This document shows, piece after piece, positions 16,564 to 25,200 of a stretch of 64,000 nucleotides of DNA (positions are counted from its first letter, which is position 1; every line of letters starts with the position of its first letter). The notes beneath the pieces are model-generated. The model was not told where the DNA came from, did no database searches, and saw only the letters and a list, made by a program, of their open reading frames with translations. The position numbers were made by a program, and so were the translations under genes. This stretch comes from UBA6265 sp964526965 (GTDB lineage Bacteria; Chloroflexota; Chloroflexia; Thermomicrobiales; UBA6265): contig CAZGML010000001.1 in the NCBI GenBank assembly GCA_964526965.1, positions 1 to 64,000 of the forward strand, read 5' to 3'.

Positions 16564-17556
16564 ATGAGTCAGAACCCTGGCAACAGAAAGCCAAACAAGC
16601 GCAAGCGGCGCAATGCTGGTCAGTCTGGAGCAAAGAAGCAGGCTGATCGCCAACAAAAACAAACAACGGCGAACCAGCCTCAGGCGACCGCGCCGAAATC
16701 GGAAGCGAAACCCGCATCTCGCCGAACCGGACGCAAGGAAGCAGCCCAGGCAGAGCAAAAGAAAAAACGACAACTACAGATGATAATCGGCGGCGTGGCA
16801 GCTGCGGTGATCATCGCGCTCATTTTCATCCTGGTGAACCGCCCGACCTCAAGCGGTATTGAGATCGACTATTCCGACGTCCACGTAGCCCAGAGCGATG
16901 TCGTGCAAAGCGCTGGCACGCCCGAGGGCGGTCTCGATCCCAGCACGCTCGATTTCGCAACGGGCGCCGCCGTTGGTGATCCGGACGCGCCGGTAACCAT
17001 GCACGTGTATAGTGACTTCCAGTGCAACTTCTGCAAATCGTTCCACGATGAAACTCTGCCGCAGATTATGGATGACTTCGTACGTGATGGGCAGGTGAAG
17101 TTGGTCTATCACGAGTTCCCGCGGCTCGGTACCGACAGCAGCATCGCGGATCCAGAAGACGTATCCGTTGAAATTAATGATTCAAACAACGAATCCGCCC
17201 AGGCCGCACACGCGGCCATGTGTGCTGGTGAGCAGGGCGAATACATGGAATACAGCGATCGCCTGTTCGGTAACTTCGGCGGCGTCCAGCAAGGCGCCTA
17301 CAGCCGCGCCAACCTGAACAGATTCGCCGAAGATCAGGGCCTGGAAATGGACGCATTCAACGAATGCATGGATAGCGGCCGTTACCTGCCGGCCATTGCC
17401 GCCTCAGTGGAACAAGGCCAGCAACACGGGATCACCGCAACACCGATGTTCATTCTGGATAACGGCAGCGGCGATGTAAACGTGATTCAGCAAACTGCCG
17501 AAGGGTACGATCTGATCAAGCGTCAGATCGAAGTCTCTATTGAGACAGCCCAATGA
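16564..17556 (+). CDS. Membrane-anchored DsbA-like oxidoreductase (330 aa)
   Basis: A Lys/Arg/Gln-rich cytoplasmic N terminus of about 72 residues precedes one membrane helix (IIGGVAAAVIIALIFILV). An extracytoplasmic thioredoxin fold follows, with active site CNFC in YSDFQCNFCKSFH and cis-Pro loop ATPMFIL. It should oxidise thiols of exported proteins. The stop overlaps the VKOR-like gene by 4 bases, so the pair forms an oxidase plus re-oxidant unit. The long basic cytoplasmic tail is unusual and may bind nucleic acid or membrane lipid (inference). Confidence 0.88.
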   Translation: MSQNPGNRKPNKRKRRNAGQSGAKKQADRQQKQTTANQPQATAPKSEAKPASRRTGRKEAAQAEQKKKRQLQMIIGGVAAAVIIALIFILVNRPTSSGIEIDYSDVHVAQSDVVQSAGTPEGGLDPSTLDFATGAAVGDPDAPVTMHVYSDFQCNFCKSFHDETLPQIMDDFVRDGQVKLVYHEFPRLGTDSSIADPEDVSVEINDSNNESAQAAHAAMCAGEQGEYMEYSDRLFGNFGGVQQGAYSRANLNRFAEDQGLEMDAFNECMDSGRYLPAIAASVEQGQQHGITATPMFILDNGSGDVNVIQQTAEGYDLIKRQIEVSIETAQ

Positions 17557-18002
17557 TCGCCATCCGCCAGAAGCCGCTCACATTGGTGAGCGTGCTTCTG
17601 GCGCTTATCGGGTTGGCAATCTCTTCTTACCTGGCGTATGTTCATTACAGCCCGGAAGCACTTGTGTGCGGTTCCGGGGGTTGCGGCATCGTGCAAAGCT
17701 CCAAATACAGCACCATGTTCGGCATCCCGATTGCGCTCTTCGGAGTCGCGATGTTTATCACGCTCATCGTGGGCCTTGTGCTCCGTGAGATGCGTACAGA
17801 CTGGGCGGACCTGATCAGTACCGGTATCCTCATGATCCTGGTTGCGGCGGTGCTCTACTGGGCATACCTGACCTGGCTTGAACTCAGGGTGATCTACGCC
17901 GTATGCCAGTGGTGCGTAGCCACAAGCATCGCGACGGTTATCCTGCTAGGAGTGGAAAGTTTCCGCTGGTATCAGGGGTATAAAGCCTTGGGGAACGAAT
18001 GA
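17553..18002 (+). CDS. VKOR-family disulfide-forming membrane protein (149 aa)
   Basis: Bacterial vitamin K epoxide reductase homologue that re-oxidises DsbA using quinone. Four membrane helices are visible. The loop cysteines appear in LVCGSGGCGIVQSSKYS and the active-site pair in VCQWCVATS, both complete. Start and stop overlap the neighbours by 4 bases each, placing it between the DsbA-like gene and an LLM oxidoreductase in one operon. Confidence 0.92.
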   Translation: MIAIRQKPLTLVSVLLALIGLAISSYLAYVHYSPEALVCGSGGCGIVQSSKYSTMFGIPIALFGVAMFITLIVGLVLREMRTDWADLISTGILMILVAAVLYWAYLTWLELRVIYAVCQWCVATSIATVILLGVESFRWYQGYKALGNE

Positions 18003-19018
18003 CACGCCCATTTTCATTGCTGGATCTCACCTACATTCCAGGTGGAAGTACATCCTCGGAAACAATCAAACAAGCAGTCAAAACAGCCCAAACAGCGGAA
18101 GAGCTCGGCTACCAACGCGTATGGTATGCCGAGCATCACAATACTGAAGGGCTCGCGAGCGGCTCCCCCGAAATCATGATCGCGCACATCGCAGCGCAAA
18201 CCGACTCCATTCGGCTTGGCTCTGGTGGCGTCATGCTTCCTAACCAGGCGCCGCTCAAGGTCGCCGAGACATTCCGCCTGCTGGAAGGGATGTATCCGGG
18301 CCGAATCGACCTTGGCCTGGGCCGAGCACCAGGAACAGACCAAAAGACCGCGCTCGCCTTGCGGCGTAACCCGGATGCCCTCGCAGCGGAAGACTACCCA
18401 CAGAACGTCATGGAGTTGCTGGCGTACGACGATCGGTCGTTTCCGGAAGGACATTTTTTCGAGAACATCGTCGCCACTCCCGCCGACCAGAAGCTGCCGC
18501 CAGTATGGCTGCTGGGCTCGAGCGCATTTAGCGGCCAACTCGCCGCCCAGCTTGGACTCGGCTACTCGTTTGCCGCGCACATCAACAAGCCTCTTGCAGC
18601 AGACGTGATGCGGGCATACAAGGAACAATTCGAGCCGTCGGATCGGTTCGAGAAGCCGCAATCCATGCTGGCCGTTGGCGTGATCGTGGCGGAAACCGAG
18701 GAATATGCGAAGGAACTTTCGCTTATTCACCGGGTCGGTATGTATCGCTTGCTACGGGGTGGCATGGCGCCAACCCCAACGCTGGAAGAAGCGAAGAAGA
18801 TCATCCCCACCATCGAGCCGCAGTTCCAACTACAGCTCGATTCGATGCAATCAAATCAGTTCATTGGCACGCCCGATGTTGTGGCGGCACAGGTCAAGGA
18901 GCTTGCCGAGACCTGTGAGGCCGATGAAGTGATGATCACCTCCATGATCGGCATGCCAGCCGAACAGGAATTCACCGTTCGTGAAATGAAAGCCGCGTGG
19001 GAGAAAGTTGACTCCTAG
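17999..19018 (+). CDS. LLM-class flavin-dependent oxidoreductase (339 aa)
   Basis: Luciferase-like monooxygenase fold. The N terminus reads FSLLDLTYIPGG, then RVWYAEHHN, RLGSGGVMLPNQAP and RIDLGLGRAPGTD, which are the standard landmarks of the single-component LLM group related to E. coli YhbW. It probably uses reduced FMN on an unknown substrate. It overlaps the VKOR-like gene by 4 bases and the convergent aminotransferase gene by 4 bases. Its place behind the DsbA-VKOR pair suggests a redox role but no specific one. Confidence 0.88.
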   Translation: MTRPFSLLDLTYIPGGSTSSETIKQAVKTAQTAEELGYQRVWYAEHHNTEGLASGSPEIMIAHIAAQTDSIRLGSGGVMLPNQAPLKVAETFRLLEGMYPGRIDLGLGRAPGTDQKTALALRRNPDALAAEDYPQNVMELLAYDDRSFPEGHFFENIVATPADQKLPPVWLLGSSAFSGQLAAQLGLGYSFAAHINKPLAADVMRAYKEQFEPSDRFEKPQSMLAVGVIVAETEEYAKELSLIHRVGMYRLLRGGMAPTPTLEEAKKIIPTIEPQFQLQLDSMQSNQFIGTPDVVAAQVKELAETCEADEVMITSMIGMPAEQEFTVREMKAAWEKVDS

Positions 19019-20202
19019 CGATAGGTGCGGTGCTCGTCGTCCCAGCTGGCAAACTCGGCGAGCGCCGCTGCCACGCCGGCGCCAAACTCGACCTTGTGCC
19101 CGAGATCTGCGAGCGATCGTTCCAGCACACCAAGCTGGGCAATGACCGACGTTGGGTGGGCACTTAGGCCCATATGACCGAGACGGAACAACTTGCCCGA
19201 GAGATCCCCGTAGCCACCAGAAATCATGACGCCATATTTGTTGCGCATGATATTCCGCAATTGCGCTTCATCGATTCCACTCGGCGTCGCCACTGAGGTG
19301 CAGCAGCTTGAGGCTATATCTTCTGAAACTGCCCAAAGCTCAAGGCCGAGTGCGCGCACGGCCGCCCGGGTGGCACGGGCGCTCACATGATGCCGTGCCA
19401 CGACATTTGCCACACCTTCATCCAGCGTCTGCTGGAGAACACTTTCCAGCGCGTATACATCGCTGACGCTGGGTGTGTACGGAAACCGACCGTTATCGAT
19501 CCACGTTGATTTCCAGTCGAGAAGGCTCAGGAAGCTGCCTCGCAGGGGCGATTTCATGGATTCCATGCGCTCCCATGCATCCGGGCTCACTGCCACAAGG
19601 CTCATTCCCGGAACGCCGCTGAGCGACTTCTGCGGACCAGCCACAGCGATATCCATTCCCCACTCTTCCGGCGAAAAATCTTCCGAAAGCAATCCGGAGA
19701 CCGTGTCCACAATGGTAATGGCGCCATGCTCTTTCGCGATCTTGCCGATCTCACGGACCGGGTTGACCGTACCGCTTGGCGTCTCGGAGTGAACAACACT
19801 CACCACGCTGATATCGGGATCGATCTCAAAGGCGCGTCGGACATCTTCCGGATCGATCGCATCGTTGTATGGCACGGCGATCTCAATCACCTCACCGCCG
19901 TATTTGGTGATCCAGCCCTCGAACCCTTTGCCGAAAACTCCACTCACCAGATTAAGCACCCTGGTGCCGGGTTCAATGACACTTGCCGCCGCGGCCTCAA
20001 GCGCAGCTATGGCCTCCGCCTGCATGAGAACGATGTCATGCTTTGTCTGGAACACCTGCGCCATCAACTCTGTGGTATGTCGAAATGTTTGCAAAAATGC
20101 AGGATCGTAATGATAAACCACGGGTTTTTGCATTGCGCGTAGTGTTTCGGCAGAAACATCTACAGGACCAGACGCGAGCGTCAAACGGGGAAGAGACACC
20201 AT
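19015..20202 (-). CDS. Alanine-glyoxylate/serine-pyruvate aminotransferase family (395 aa)
   Basis: A class V PLP aminotransferase. The PLP lysine is in VAGPQKSLSGVPGMS, with TIVDTVSGL holding the conserved cofactor Asp and the N-terminal GPVDVSAETL region typical of the family. It likely transfers amino groups between alanine or serine and glyoxylate or pyruvate. GGAGG precedes the ATG. The divergent neighbour is a hydroxypyruvate-isomerase-like gene, which fits shared glyoxylate/hydroxypyruvate metabolism. Confidence 0.9.
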   Translation of the reverse strand: MVSLPRLTLASGPVDVSAETLRAMQKPVVYHYDPAFLQTFRHTTELMAQVFQTKHDIVLMQAEAIAALEAAAASVIEPGTRVLNLVSGVFGKGFEGWITKYGGEVIEIAVPYNDAIDPEDVRRAFEIDPDISVVSVVHSETPSGTVNPVREIGKIAKEHGAITIVDTVSGLLSEDFSPEEWGMDIAVAGPQKSLSGVPGMSLVAVSPDAWERMESMKSPLRGSFLSLLDWKSTWIDNGRFPYTPSVSDVYALESVLQQTLDEGVANVVARHHVSARATRAAVRALGLELWAVSEDIASSCCTSVATPSGIDEAQLRNIMRNKYGVMISGGYGDLSGKLFRLGHMGLSAHPTSVIAQLGVLERSLADLGHKVEFGAGVAAALAEFASWDDEHRTYR

Positions 20203-20302
20203 TAAAAAGACCTCCGGGGGCTATATACGTTTGCTTCCTCCCGATTATCGCCGATATTTGGCAGAATAGCTGCAGTGCTTGCCGTCATCGTCGGAGAATT
20301 CA

Positions 20303-21079
20303 ATGGTCCAACTTAGTGTCAACCTGTCCATGCTCTTCACCGAGCTTCCGTTCATCCAGCGCTTTGCTGCCGCACGTGCGGCCGGGTTTAGCGCCGTGGA
20401 GGTGCAATTTCCGTACAATCATTCCGCCCGTGATATCCGGGCCCAGCTGGAGGAGCACGAGCTCGAACTGGTGCTGTTTAACCTGCCCGCTGGCGACTGG
20501 GAAGCCGGAGACCGCGGGATTGGGGCGAACTGGGCGCGACGGGAGGAGTTTAAGGAAGGGCTGGAAAAAGCACTCGAGTTCGTGGACGAACTGCGCCCCA
20601 GGGCCGTTAACCTGCTTGCTGGCGCGAGTGAAGATATCGATGAAAACGACCTGGCGCTGCTCCAGAACATTCGGATTTCAGCGGAAGAATTGGCAGAGGA
20701 AGATGTGCTCCTGCTGGTGGAGCCAGTCAATACAATCGATGTCCCCGACTTCGCGCTTCCTACCGCGTTCGCCGCACTGGATGTGATCTCGGAAATCGAG
20801 AACGACAACATCGCGCTTCAACTCGATATTTATCACGCATTACAAATGGACGAGAACCCGCTAGAACTCATCAGCGAGCATCTCGACCAAATCGGGCACA
20901 TTCAGATTGCCGATGTCCCCGGCCGCCATCAACCTGGAACCGGTGATATCGACTGGAAGATGTTCTTCGACACGCTAAAAAAACTTGAATACCAGGGAGC
21001 CATCGGGCTGGAATACATCCCCGAGGGTCGAACTGAAGAAAGCTTCTCAAAGCTGAAGGAACTGGGCCTGCTGGACTAG
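20303..21079 (+). CDS. Hydroxypyruvate isomerase family TIM-barrel protein (258 aa)
   Basis: A sugar-phosphate-isomerase-like TIM barrel related to Hyi. FTELPFIQRFAAARAAGFSAVEVQFPY opens the barrel; LLVEPVN, LQLDIYH, HIQIADVPGRHQPGTG and GLEYIP supply the metal and substrate residues (two Glu, Asp, His). It should interconvert hydroxypyruvate and tartronate semialdehyde. ATG 20303 has GGAG 6 bases upstream. It is divergent from the aminotransferase gene across a 100-base gap and is followed by upp. Confidence 0.88.
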   Translation: MVQLSVNLSMLFTELPFIQRFAAARAAGFSAVEVQFPYNHSARDIRAQLEEHELELVLFNLPAGDWEAGDRGIGANWARREEFKEGLEKALEFVDELRPRAVNLLAGASEDIDENDLALLQNIRISAEELAEEDVLLLVEPVNTIDVPDFALPTAFAALDVISEIENDNIALQLDIYHALQMDENPLELISEHLDQIGHIQIADVPGRHQPGTGDIDWKMFFDTLKKLEYQGAIGLEYIPEGRTEESFSKLKELGLLD

Positions 21080-21118
21080 ACTTTCCTGAGCATCCGCTTT
21101 CAGCCGAAGGGGCAATAC

Positions 21119-21760
21119 ATGACGCCAAAACTGCATGTGAGTAATCATCCATTGATCAAGCACAAGGCGACGCTGCTTTCAAAAGACTCCACCGATACTC
21201 GCATGTTCCGCGAACTGGTGCGCGAGCTTACGGCATTGCTGGTATACGAGGCTATGGCAGATATGCCGGTGAGAACCATCCGATATAATACGCCCCTCGA
21301 GGAGGCAGAAGGCCACGAACTGGAAGCGCGTATCGGGCTGGTGCCCATTATCCGGGCCGGTATCGGTATGGTGGATGCCGCTGTAGATATGATCCCGAGT
21401 TCAGAGGTCTGGCACCTCGGCATGTATCGTGACGAAGTCACGCACACCCCGGTGAGCTATTACAACAAGTTGCCAGATGAGAATCCGGACGATCTGATCG
21501 TGGTGCTCGATCCTATGCTGGCCACGGGCGGCTCTGCACGAGATGCCATTTCCGTTCTCAAGGACTGGGGCGCAACGTGGATCAAGTTTGTGGGGATAAT
21601 CGCCGCGCCAGAAGGCGTTGAGGAGCTTCACCGGGCCCACCCGGATGTGGAAATCTATATTGCTCGGCTGGACCGCGAACTCGATGAAATGCGCTACATA
21701 CGCCCGGGGCTTGGTGATGCTGGCGATCGACTCTACGGGACCCACGCCTCACACGGATAG
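21119..21760 (+). CDS. upp: Uracil phosphoribosyltransferase
   Basis: Salvages uracil with PRPP to UMP. The PRPP-binding loop is VVLDPMLATGGSARDA, preceded by LVPIIRAGIGMVDA; the uracil-binding end is YIRPGLGDAGDRLYGT. Its 213 residues are slightly more than the usual 208-210. AAGGGG lies upstream of the ATG. It is 39 bases from the isomerase-like gene and may be co-transcribed with it. Confidence 0.96.
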   Translation: MTPKLHVSNHPLIKHKATLLSKDSTDTRMFRELVRELTALLVYEAMADMPVRTIRYNTPLEEAEGHELEARIGLVPIIRAGIGMVDAAVDMIPSSEVWHLGMYRDEVTHTPVSYYNKLPDENPDDLIVVLDPMLATGGSARDAISVLKDWGATWIKFVGIIAAPEGVEELHRAHPDVEIYIARLDRELDEMRYIRPGLGDAGDRLYGTHASHG

Positions 21761-21802
21761 CGACTTGTCGCCACTCCCGCACTGAGCGCAAGCTTGACCG
21801 GT

Positions 21803-22087
21803 TTACCGGGACTGCTCATCAATCATGCGTTCGACGTCTTCCCCGGTGGCGTCATCGAAAATGGAATCGAGATCCACGTTTTTGGAGAGCATCAGGTCGA
21901 TACCGGCTTCGGCGAGTGTAGCGCGGAATTTATGCACCAGCTCGAGTTCCCGTGGATAAAGATCGTACCCCCACTGCTGGAGGGCTGTATCCAAATCTGC
22001 CGCGGCGGCACGACGGAATTCCTCATCGCTCATCGCCTGCTCGGCAATGCGCTTCAGTACCGGCACACGGAGATCATCTTGTTCCAT
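21803..22087 (-). CDS. NHLP-leader-like (Os1348-type) small protein (94 aa)
   Basis: A small acidic protein. The segment MSDEEFRRAAAADLDTALQQWGYDLYPRELELV resembles the nitrile-hydratase-like leader fold used by Nif11/NHLP precursor peptides and the Os1348 family, here without an obvious cleavable double-Gly core peptide. No maturation enzyme or transporter lies next to it, so it may be a stand-alone regulator rather than a peptide precursor. The ATG at 22087 is inside a region with no strong ribosome binding site. Confidence 0.55.
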   Translation of the reverse strand: MEQDDLRVPVLKRIAEQAMSDEEFRRAAAADLDTALQQWGYDLYPRELELVHKFRATLAEAGIDLMLSKNVDLDSIFDDATGEDVERMIDEQSR

Positions 22088-22164
22088 TCGGCTTCGTCAC
22101 CTTTGCCTAACCATTCGTAACGTGATTCTGAATGGTGTCAAACCTGTACACTGTCAGACATAGT

Positions 22165-22325
22165 GTAACGAGACACCCGCCGAGATGTCAGCACGGGTGA
22201 CCCGAACCAGACCATCGAGTAATTCCACTGGGCGGGTAGCGCAGACGACAACACTGGATCAGGGCCCATCAATCGTGGCGTGTTAAGGGCACAGAGAGCC
22301 GAACCGGGCGGCTCGGCTCTTTGTG
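22165..22325 (+). ncRNA. Candidate structured noncoding RNA ending in a terminator
   Basis: No gene covers 22088-22340. Within it, four helices follow one another: CACCCG/CGGGTG (22174-22198); ACCCG..CCAG/CTGG.CGGGT (22200-22237); AACAC/GTGTT (22250-22284); and AGAGCCGA/TCGGCTCT (22295-22320) followed by TTTGTGT. The ACCCGCC at 22175-22181 can instead pair perfectly with GGCGGGT at 22231-22237, so two exclusive folds exist. It ends before the convergent pepF stop, so it is not a leader of a plus-strand gene. The 5' end is a guess. Confidence 0.5.
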
Positions 22326-22340
22326 TCGCTCATCTGCTCG

Positions 22341-24194
22341 TTACGAATCAGCGTCAAGCTGCGCGGCTGCCTGCTCCAGAACGCCGTCATCAGCCAGCTG
22401 TTCCATCTCACTGATGACCCGGTCGAACTCCGCAATGCCCTGCTCGATCGGCTCAGGAGATTCCAGATTGACACCTGCAGCCTTGAGCACGTTCATCGGG
22501 TAGTCGCTACCACCGGCGGCCAACATCTTCAGATATCGGTCTCGAGCGGCGTCACCTTCATCCCGAACGGCAGTTGCCAGGTTGATAGCGCTACTCATGC
22601 CCGTGGCGTACTGGTAAACATAGAACGCATTGTAGAAATGCGGGATGCGCGCCCAGGTAATGCGAACGCTATCGTCAATCACCACACCCGGGTTGTACGT
22701 GGCGAAGAGTTCGCCGTACATATCGCTCAGCACCTCAGGTACAAGCGCTCCACCGCCCTCGATGATTTCGTGTGTACGCTGCTCGAATTCAGCGAACATG
22801 GTCTGTCGACTCACCGTGCCCGTGTATGTATCGGCGAACCGGTTGAGCAGCGCGAACCGCTGCACCGGGTTCTGCCCTTCGGGCCGATTGAGCAGGTGCC
22901 AGTTGAGCAAAACCTCGTTGACTGTAGAAGCGATTTCCGCCAGGAAAATCGAGTACCCGGCGTACTGGATCGGCTGCGCATTCTCGGCGTAGAAGCTGTG
23001 CATGCTGTGCCCGGCTTCGTGGGCGAGCGTGAACACATCGTCGAGCGTACCGTTCCAGTTCATCAGCATCACTGGCGGGGCGCCGTACGCTCCCCAGCTG
23101 TACGCGCCGGATCGTTTCCCCTTGCTTTCATGCACATCCACCCAGCGGCTCTTAAAGCCCGTGCGCAGGTCGTTCACGTACTGTTCGCCCAGCGCGCCAA
23201 CGCCACCCAGCACGATATCTACCGCCTGCTGGAAGGAGTACTCTTTCTTGCTCTCCGGCGCGAGCGGTACACGCAGGTCGTAGGATTTCAATTCATCCAG
23301 GCCGAGGGCGCGTTTGCGAAGTTGCAGGTATCGGTCAACGACCGGAGTTGCCTTTTCCCGCACGGTGCTCACCAGCGTGTCGTAGACGGTTTCCGGAATA
23401 TTGTTCCCGAAAAGTGCGGCTGCGCGGGCGGATTCGTGTTTACGAATCTGCGCATTGGCAACGTCCGTCTTAACGCTGTTGGTGTGAAGTGCACCAAATG
23501 TGAATGTATGGTCGAGATACTGCTTGTGGAACGCCTCACTGGCCGCTGCCCGAACCTCGCGATTGCGTGATTCCTGGATCATGGCATATCGCCCCTGGGT
23601 GAGATGAATTTCGTTGCCGTCCTCGTCCTTAATCGTGCCGTAATCGATATCAGCGTCATCAAGGGCGCTCATTGCCTGGCCAGATCCGCTAAGCACTTCG
23701 CTCAGTTGGGCGAGAACGGTCTCAACCTCTTCCGAGCGCACGTGGGCTCGTCCGCGTTCAATGTCCTCCAGCAGGAAGCGATACGGCTCCAGCTCCTCGC
23801 TGGCGATCGCTGCGTCCATCTCCGCTTTGGGGAGTCCCACGAGCTCTGGAGTGACGAAGCTCAATTGCTGACTGGCGAGTACATTGATCTGGATTGCCTT
23901 GTCGGCGCGAGTCAGGCTTTCGGTGTTGGTTTGATCCTCATCGCGACGCAAAAGCGCATAGACAATCAACTTTCCCAACGTTTCTTCGAGGCTATAGTAC
24001 GCATCGAGCGCCTCACGAATAACAGCCGGCCCCTCATGGAATCGACCACGATATGCAGCCACGTTCTCGATGGCGGCGGGAGCGGCTTCGGCAGCGGCCT
24101 GCCACGCTTCGTCGTCAGCAAACATCTGGGAAAGATCCCAGGTTTCTTCGACCGGGATATCGCTGCGAAGTCGGACTGAAGATTGATCGGACAT
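22341..24194 (-). CDS. pepF: Oligoendopeptidase F
   Basis: An M3B zinc oligopeptidase of 617 residues that cleaves peptides of about 7-17 residues in the cytoplasm. The zinc motif is TLAHEAGHSMHSF, with the downstream Glu in FLAEIASTVNEVLL. I chose ATG 24194 because AGGGAG lies just upstream and the protein then begins MSDQSSVRLRSDIPVEETWD, the normal family start; the reading frame extends 80 codons further but without family similarity. It is divergent from an ABC exporter operon. Confidence 0.94.
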   Translation of the reverse strand: MSDQSSVRLRSDIPVEETWDLSQMFADDEAWQAAAEAAPAAIENVAAYRGRFHEGPAVIREALDAYYSLEETLGKLIVYALLRRDEDQTNTESLTRADKAIQINVLASQQLSFVTPELVGLPKAEMDAAIASEELEPYRFLLEDIERGRAHVRSEEVETVLAQLSEVLSGSGQAMSALDDADIDYGTIKDEDGNEIHLTQGRYAMIQESRNREVRAAASEAFHKQYLDHTFTFGALHTNSVKTDVANAQIRKHESARAAALFGNNIPETVYDTLVSTVREKATPVVDRYLQLRKRALGLDELKSYDLRVPLAPESKKEYSFQQAVDIVLGGVGALGEQYVNDLRTGFKSRWVDVHESKGKRSGAYSWGAYGAPPVMLMNWNGTLDDVFTLAHEAGHSMHSFYAENAQPIQYAGYSIFLAEIASTVNEVLLNWHLLNRPEGQNPVQRFALLNRFADTYTGTVSRQTMFAEFEQRTHEIIEGGGALVPEVLSDMYGELFATYNPGVVIDDSVRITWARIPHFYNAFYVYQYATGMSSAINLATAVRDEGDAARDRYLKMLAAGGSDYPMNVLKAAGVNLESPEPIEQGIAEFDRVISEMEQLADDGVLEQAAAQLDADS

Positions 24195-24211
24195 GAGATT
24201 CAACTCCCTGG

Positions 24212-24241
24212 TTGACACATTATGCGCGGTTGACGTATATT
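24212..24241 (+). promoter_or_regulatory. Probable sigma-70-type promoter of the ABC exporter operon
   Basis: TTGACA (24212-24217), an 18-base spacer, then TATATT (24236-24241). It would give a leader of about 160 bases before the first permease gene. Confidence 0.5.
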
Positions 24242-24408
24242 CAGCCTCCGCTTCACAACGTGAGACATCGTTGTGCCACGTACGCGTGGACCGGAACGGA
24301 AACAACACACGCACGGGATTTCTGCATAGCACGTTACCACGGTAGTGGATGCTGATGCAGCACAACCGCGTGCGATTTTGTCCGTATTGCACGCGAAGGG
24401 ATGGCGCG

Positions 24409-25200
24409 ATGCGTATGTACTTTGAGCTGGGCAAACGCTCATTTCAGCAGCAGTTCGCATATCGGGCTGCAACAGTTGCGGGATTGTTCACGAACTCCAT
24501 TTTCGGCGTGCTGCTCTCCTCCGTATACCTTGCACTCTTTTGGGATCGACCCGATAACGCCAGCGTGGGTGGATTCACTGCCCAACAAACAGTCACGTAT
24601 ACATGGATCGGCCAGTCGCTGATTGTGCCAGTGTTAGCCTGGGGCTGGTGGTTGATTATCGATACCATTCGCTCCGGCACCGTGGTGATGGATATGCTGA
24701 AGCCGATGGATTATTTCCGTTACTGGCTGAGTCGCGATCTCGGTCGCGCCGCGGGGCAGATTCTCACCCGGGGCGCGCCAACACTCATCGTCGGCTCCAT
24801 GCTTTTCGACCTCGTTTGGCCAGATACCTGGCAGCGGGCGGTCGCTTTTGGCATCTCTGTGCCCTTCGCGGTGATCGTCAGCTTCTGTGTGCGTTTTCTT
24901 ATGAACCTGAGCGGATTCTGGCTGCTCGATCATCGCGGTATAGGGGCGTTGATGGTGGTATTTACCGGCCTTTTCTCCGGGCATTTGCTCCCGATCTCCT
25001 AGTACCCACCACTGATACGAGACGTGATCAACGTGCTGCCATTCCGGTCGATGGTCATGACTCCCGTAGAGATTTGGCTCGGACAGGTCAGCATCCTGCA
25101 AGGGTTATCTTTGCAAGTTTTCTGGACGGCAGTAATGGTGGCAGTATGTTACGGAGTGCTCCACGTAGCAGAGCGGAAAGTGGTGGTGCAAGGTGGATAA
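24409..25200 (+). pseudogene. ABC-2-type permease interrupted by an in-frame TAG
   Basis: First permease of a COG4587-like ABC exporter (263 codons, six helices), starting at ATG 24409. An in-frame TAG sits at 25000-25002, after GLFSGHLLPIS. Reading through it gives YPPLIRDVINVLPF, a terminal helix and VVVQGG, all family-like, ending at TAA 25200. Family members usually carry an aromatic or Trp residue at the stop position, so a TGG-to-TAG change is the simplest explanation. The truncated 197-residue product would lack the last helix. The next permease starts inside the lost tail, so its translation may also suffer. Confidence 0.8.

Noticed and set aside
22165..22325. A T-box riboswitch
   Set aside because: No conserved T-box sequence with a UGG-ACC bulge was found and no plus-strand aminoacyl-tRNA synthetase or amino-acid gene follows.
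22323..23570. A 415-residue plus-strand frame opposite pepF
   Set aside because: It is a shadow of the strongly supported pepF gene, without family similarity or a ribosome binding site.
24349..25002. A complete 217-residue permease
   Set aside because: Family sequence continues in the same frame past the TAG, so the open frame is a truncated form of a longer gene.
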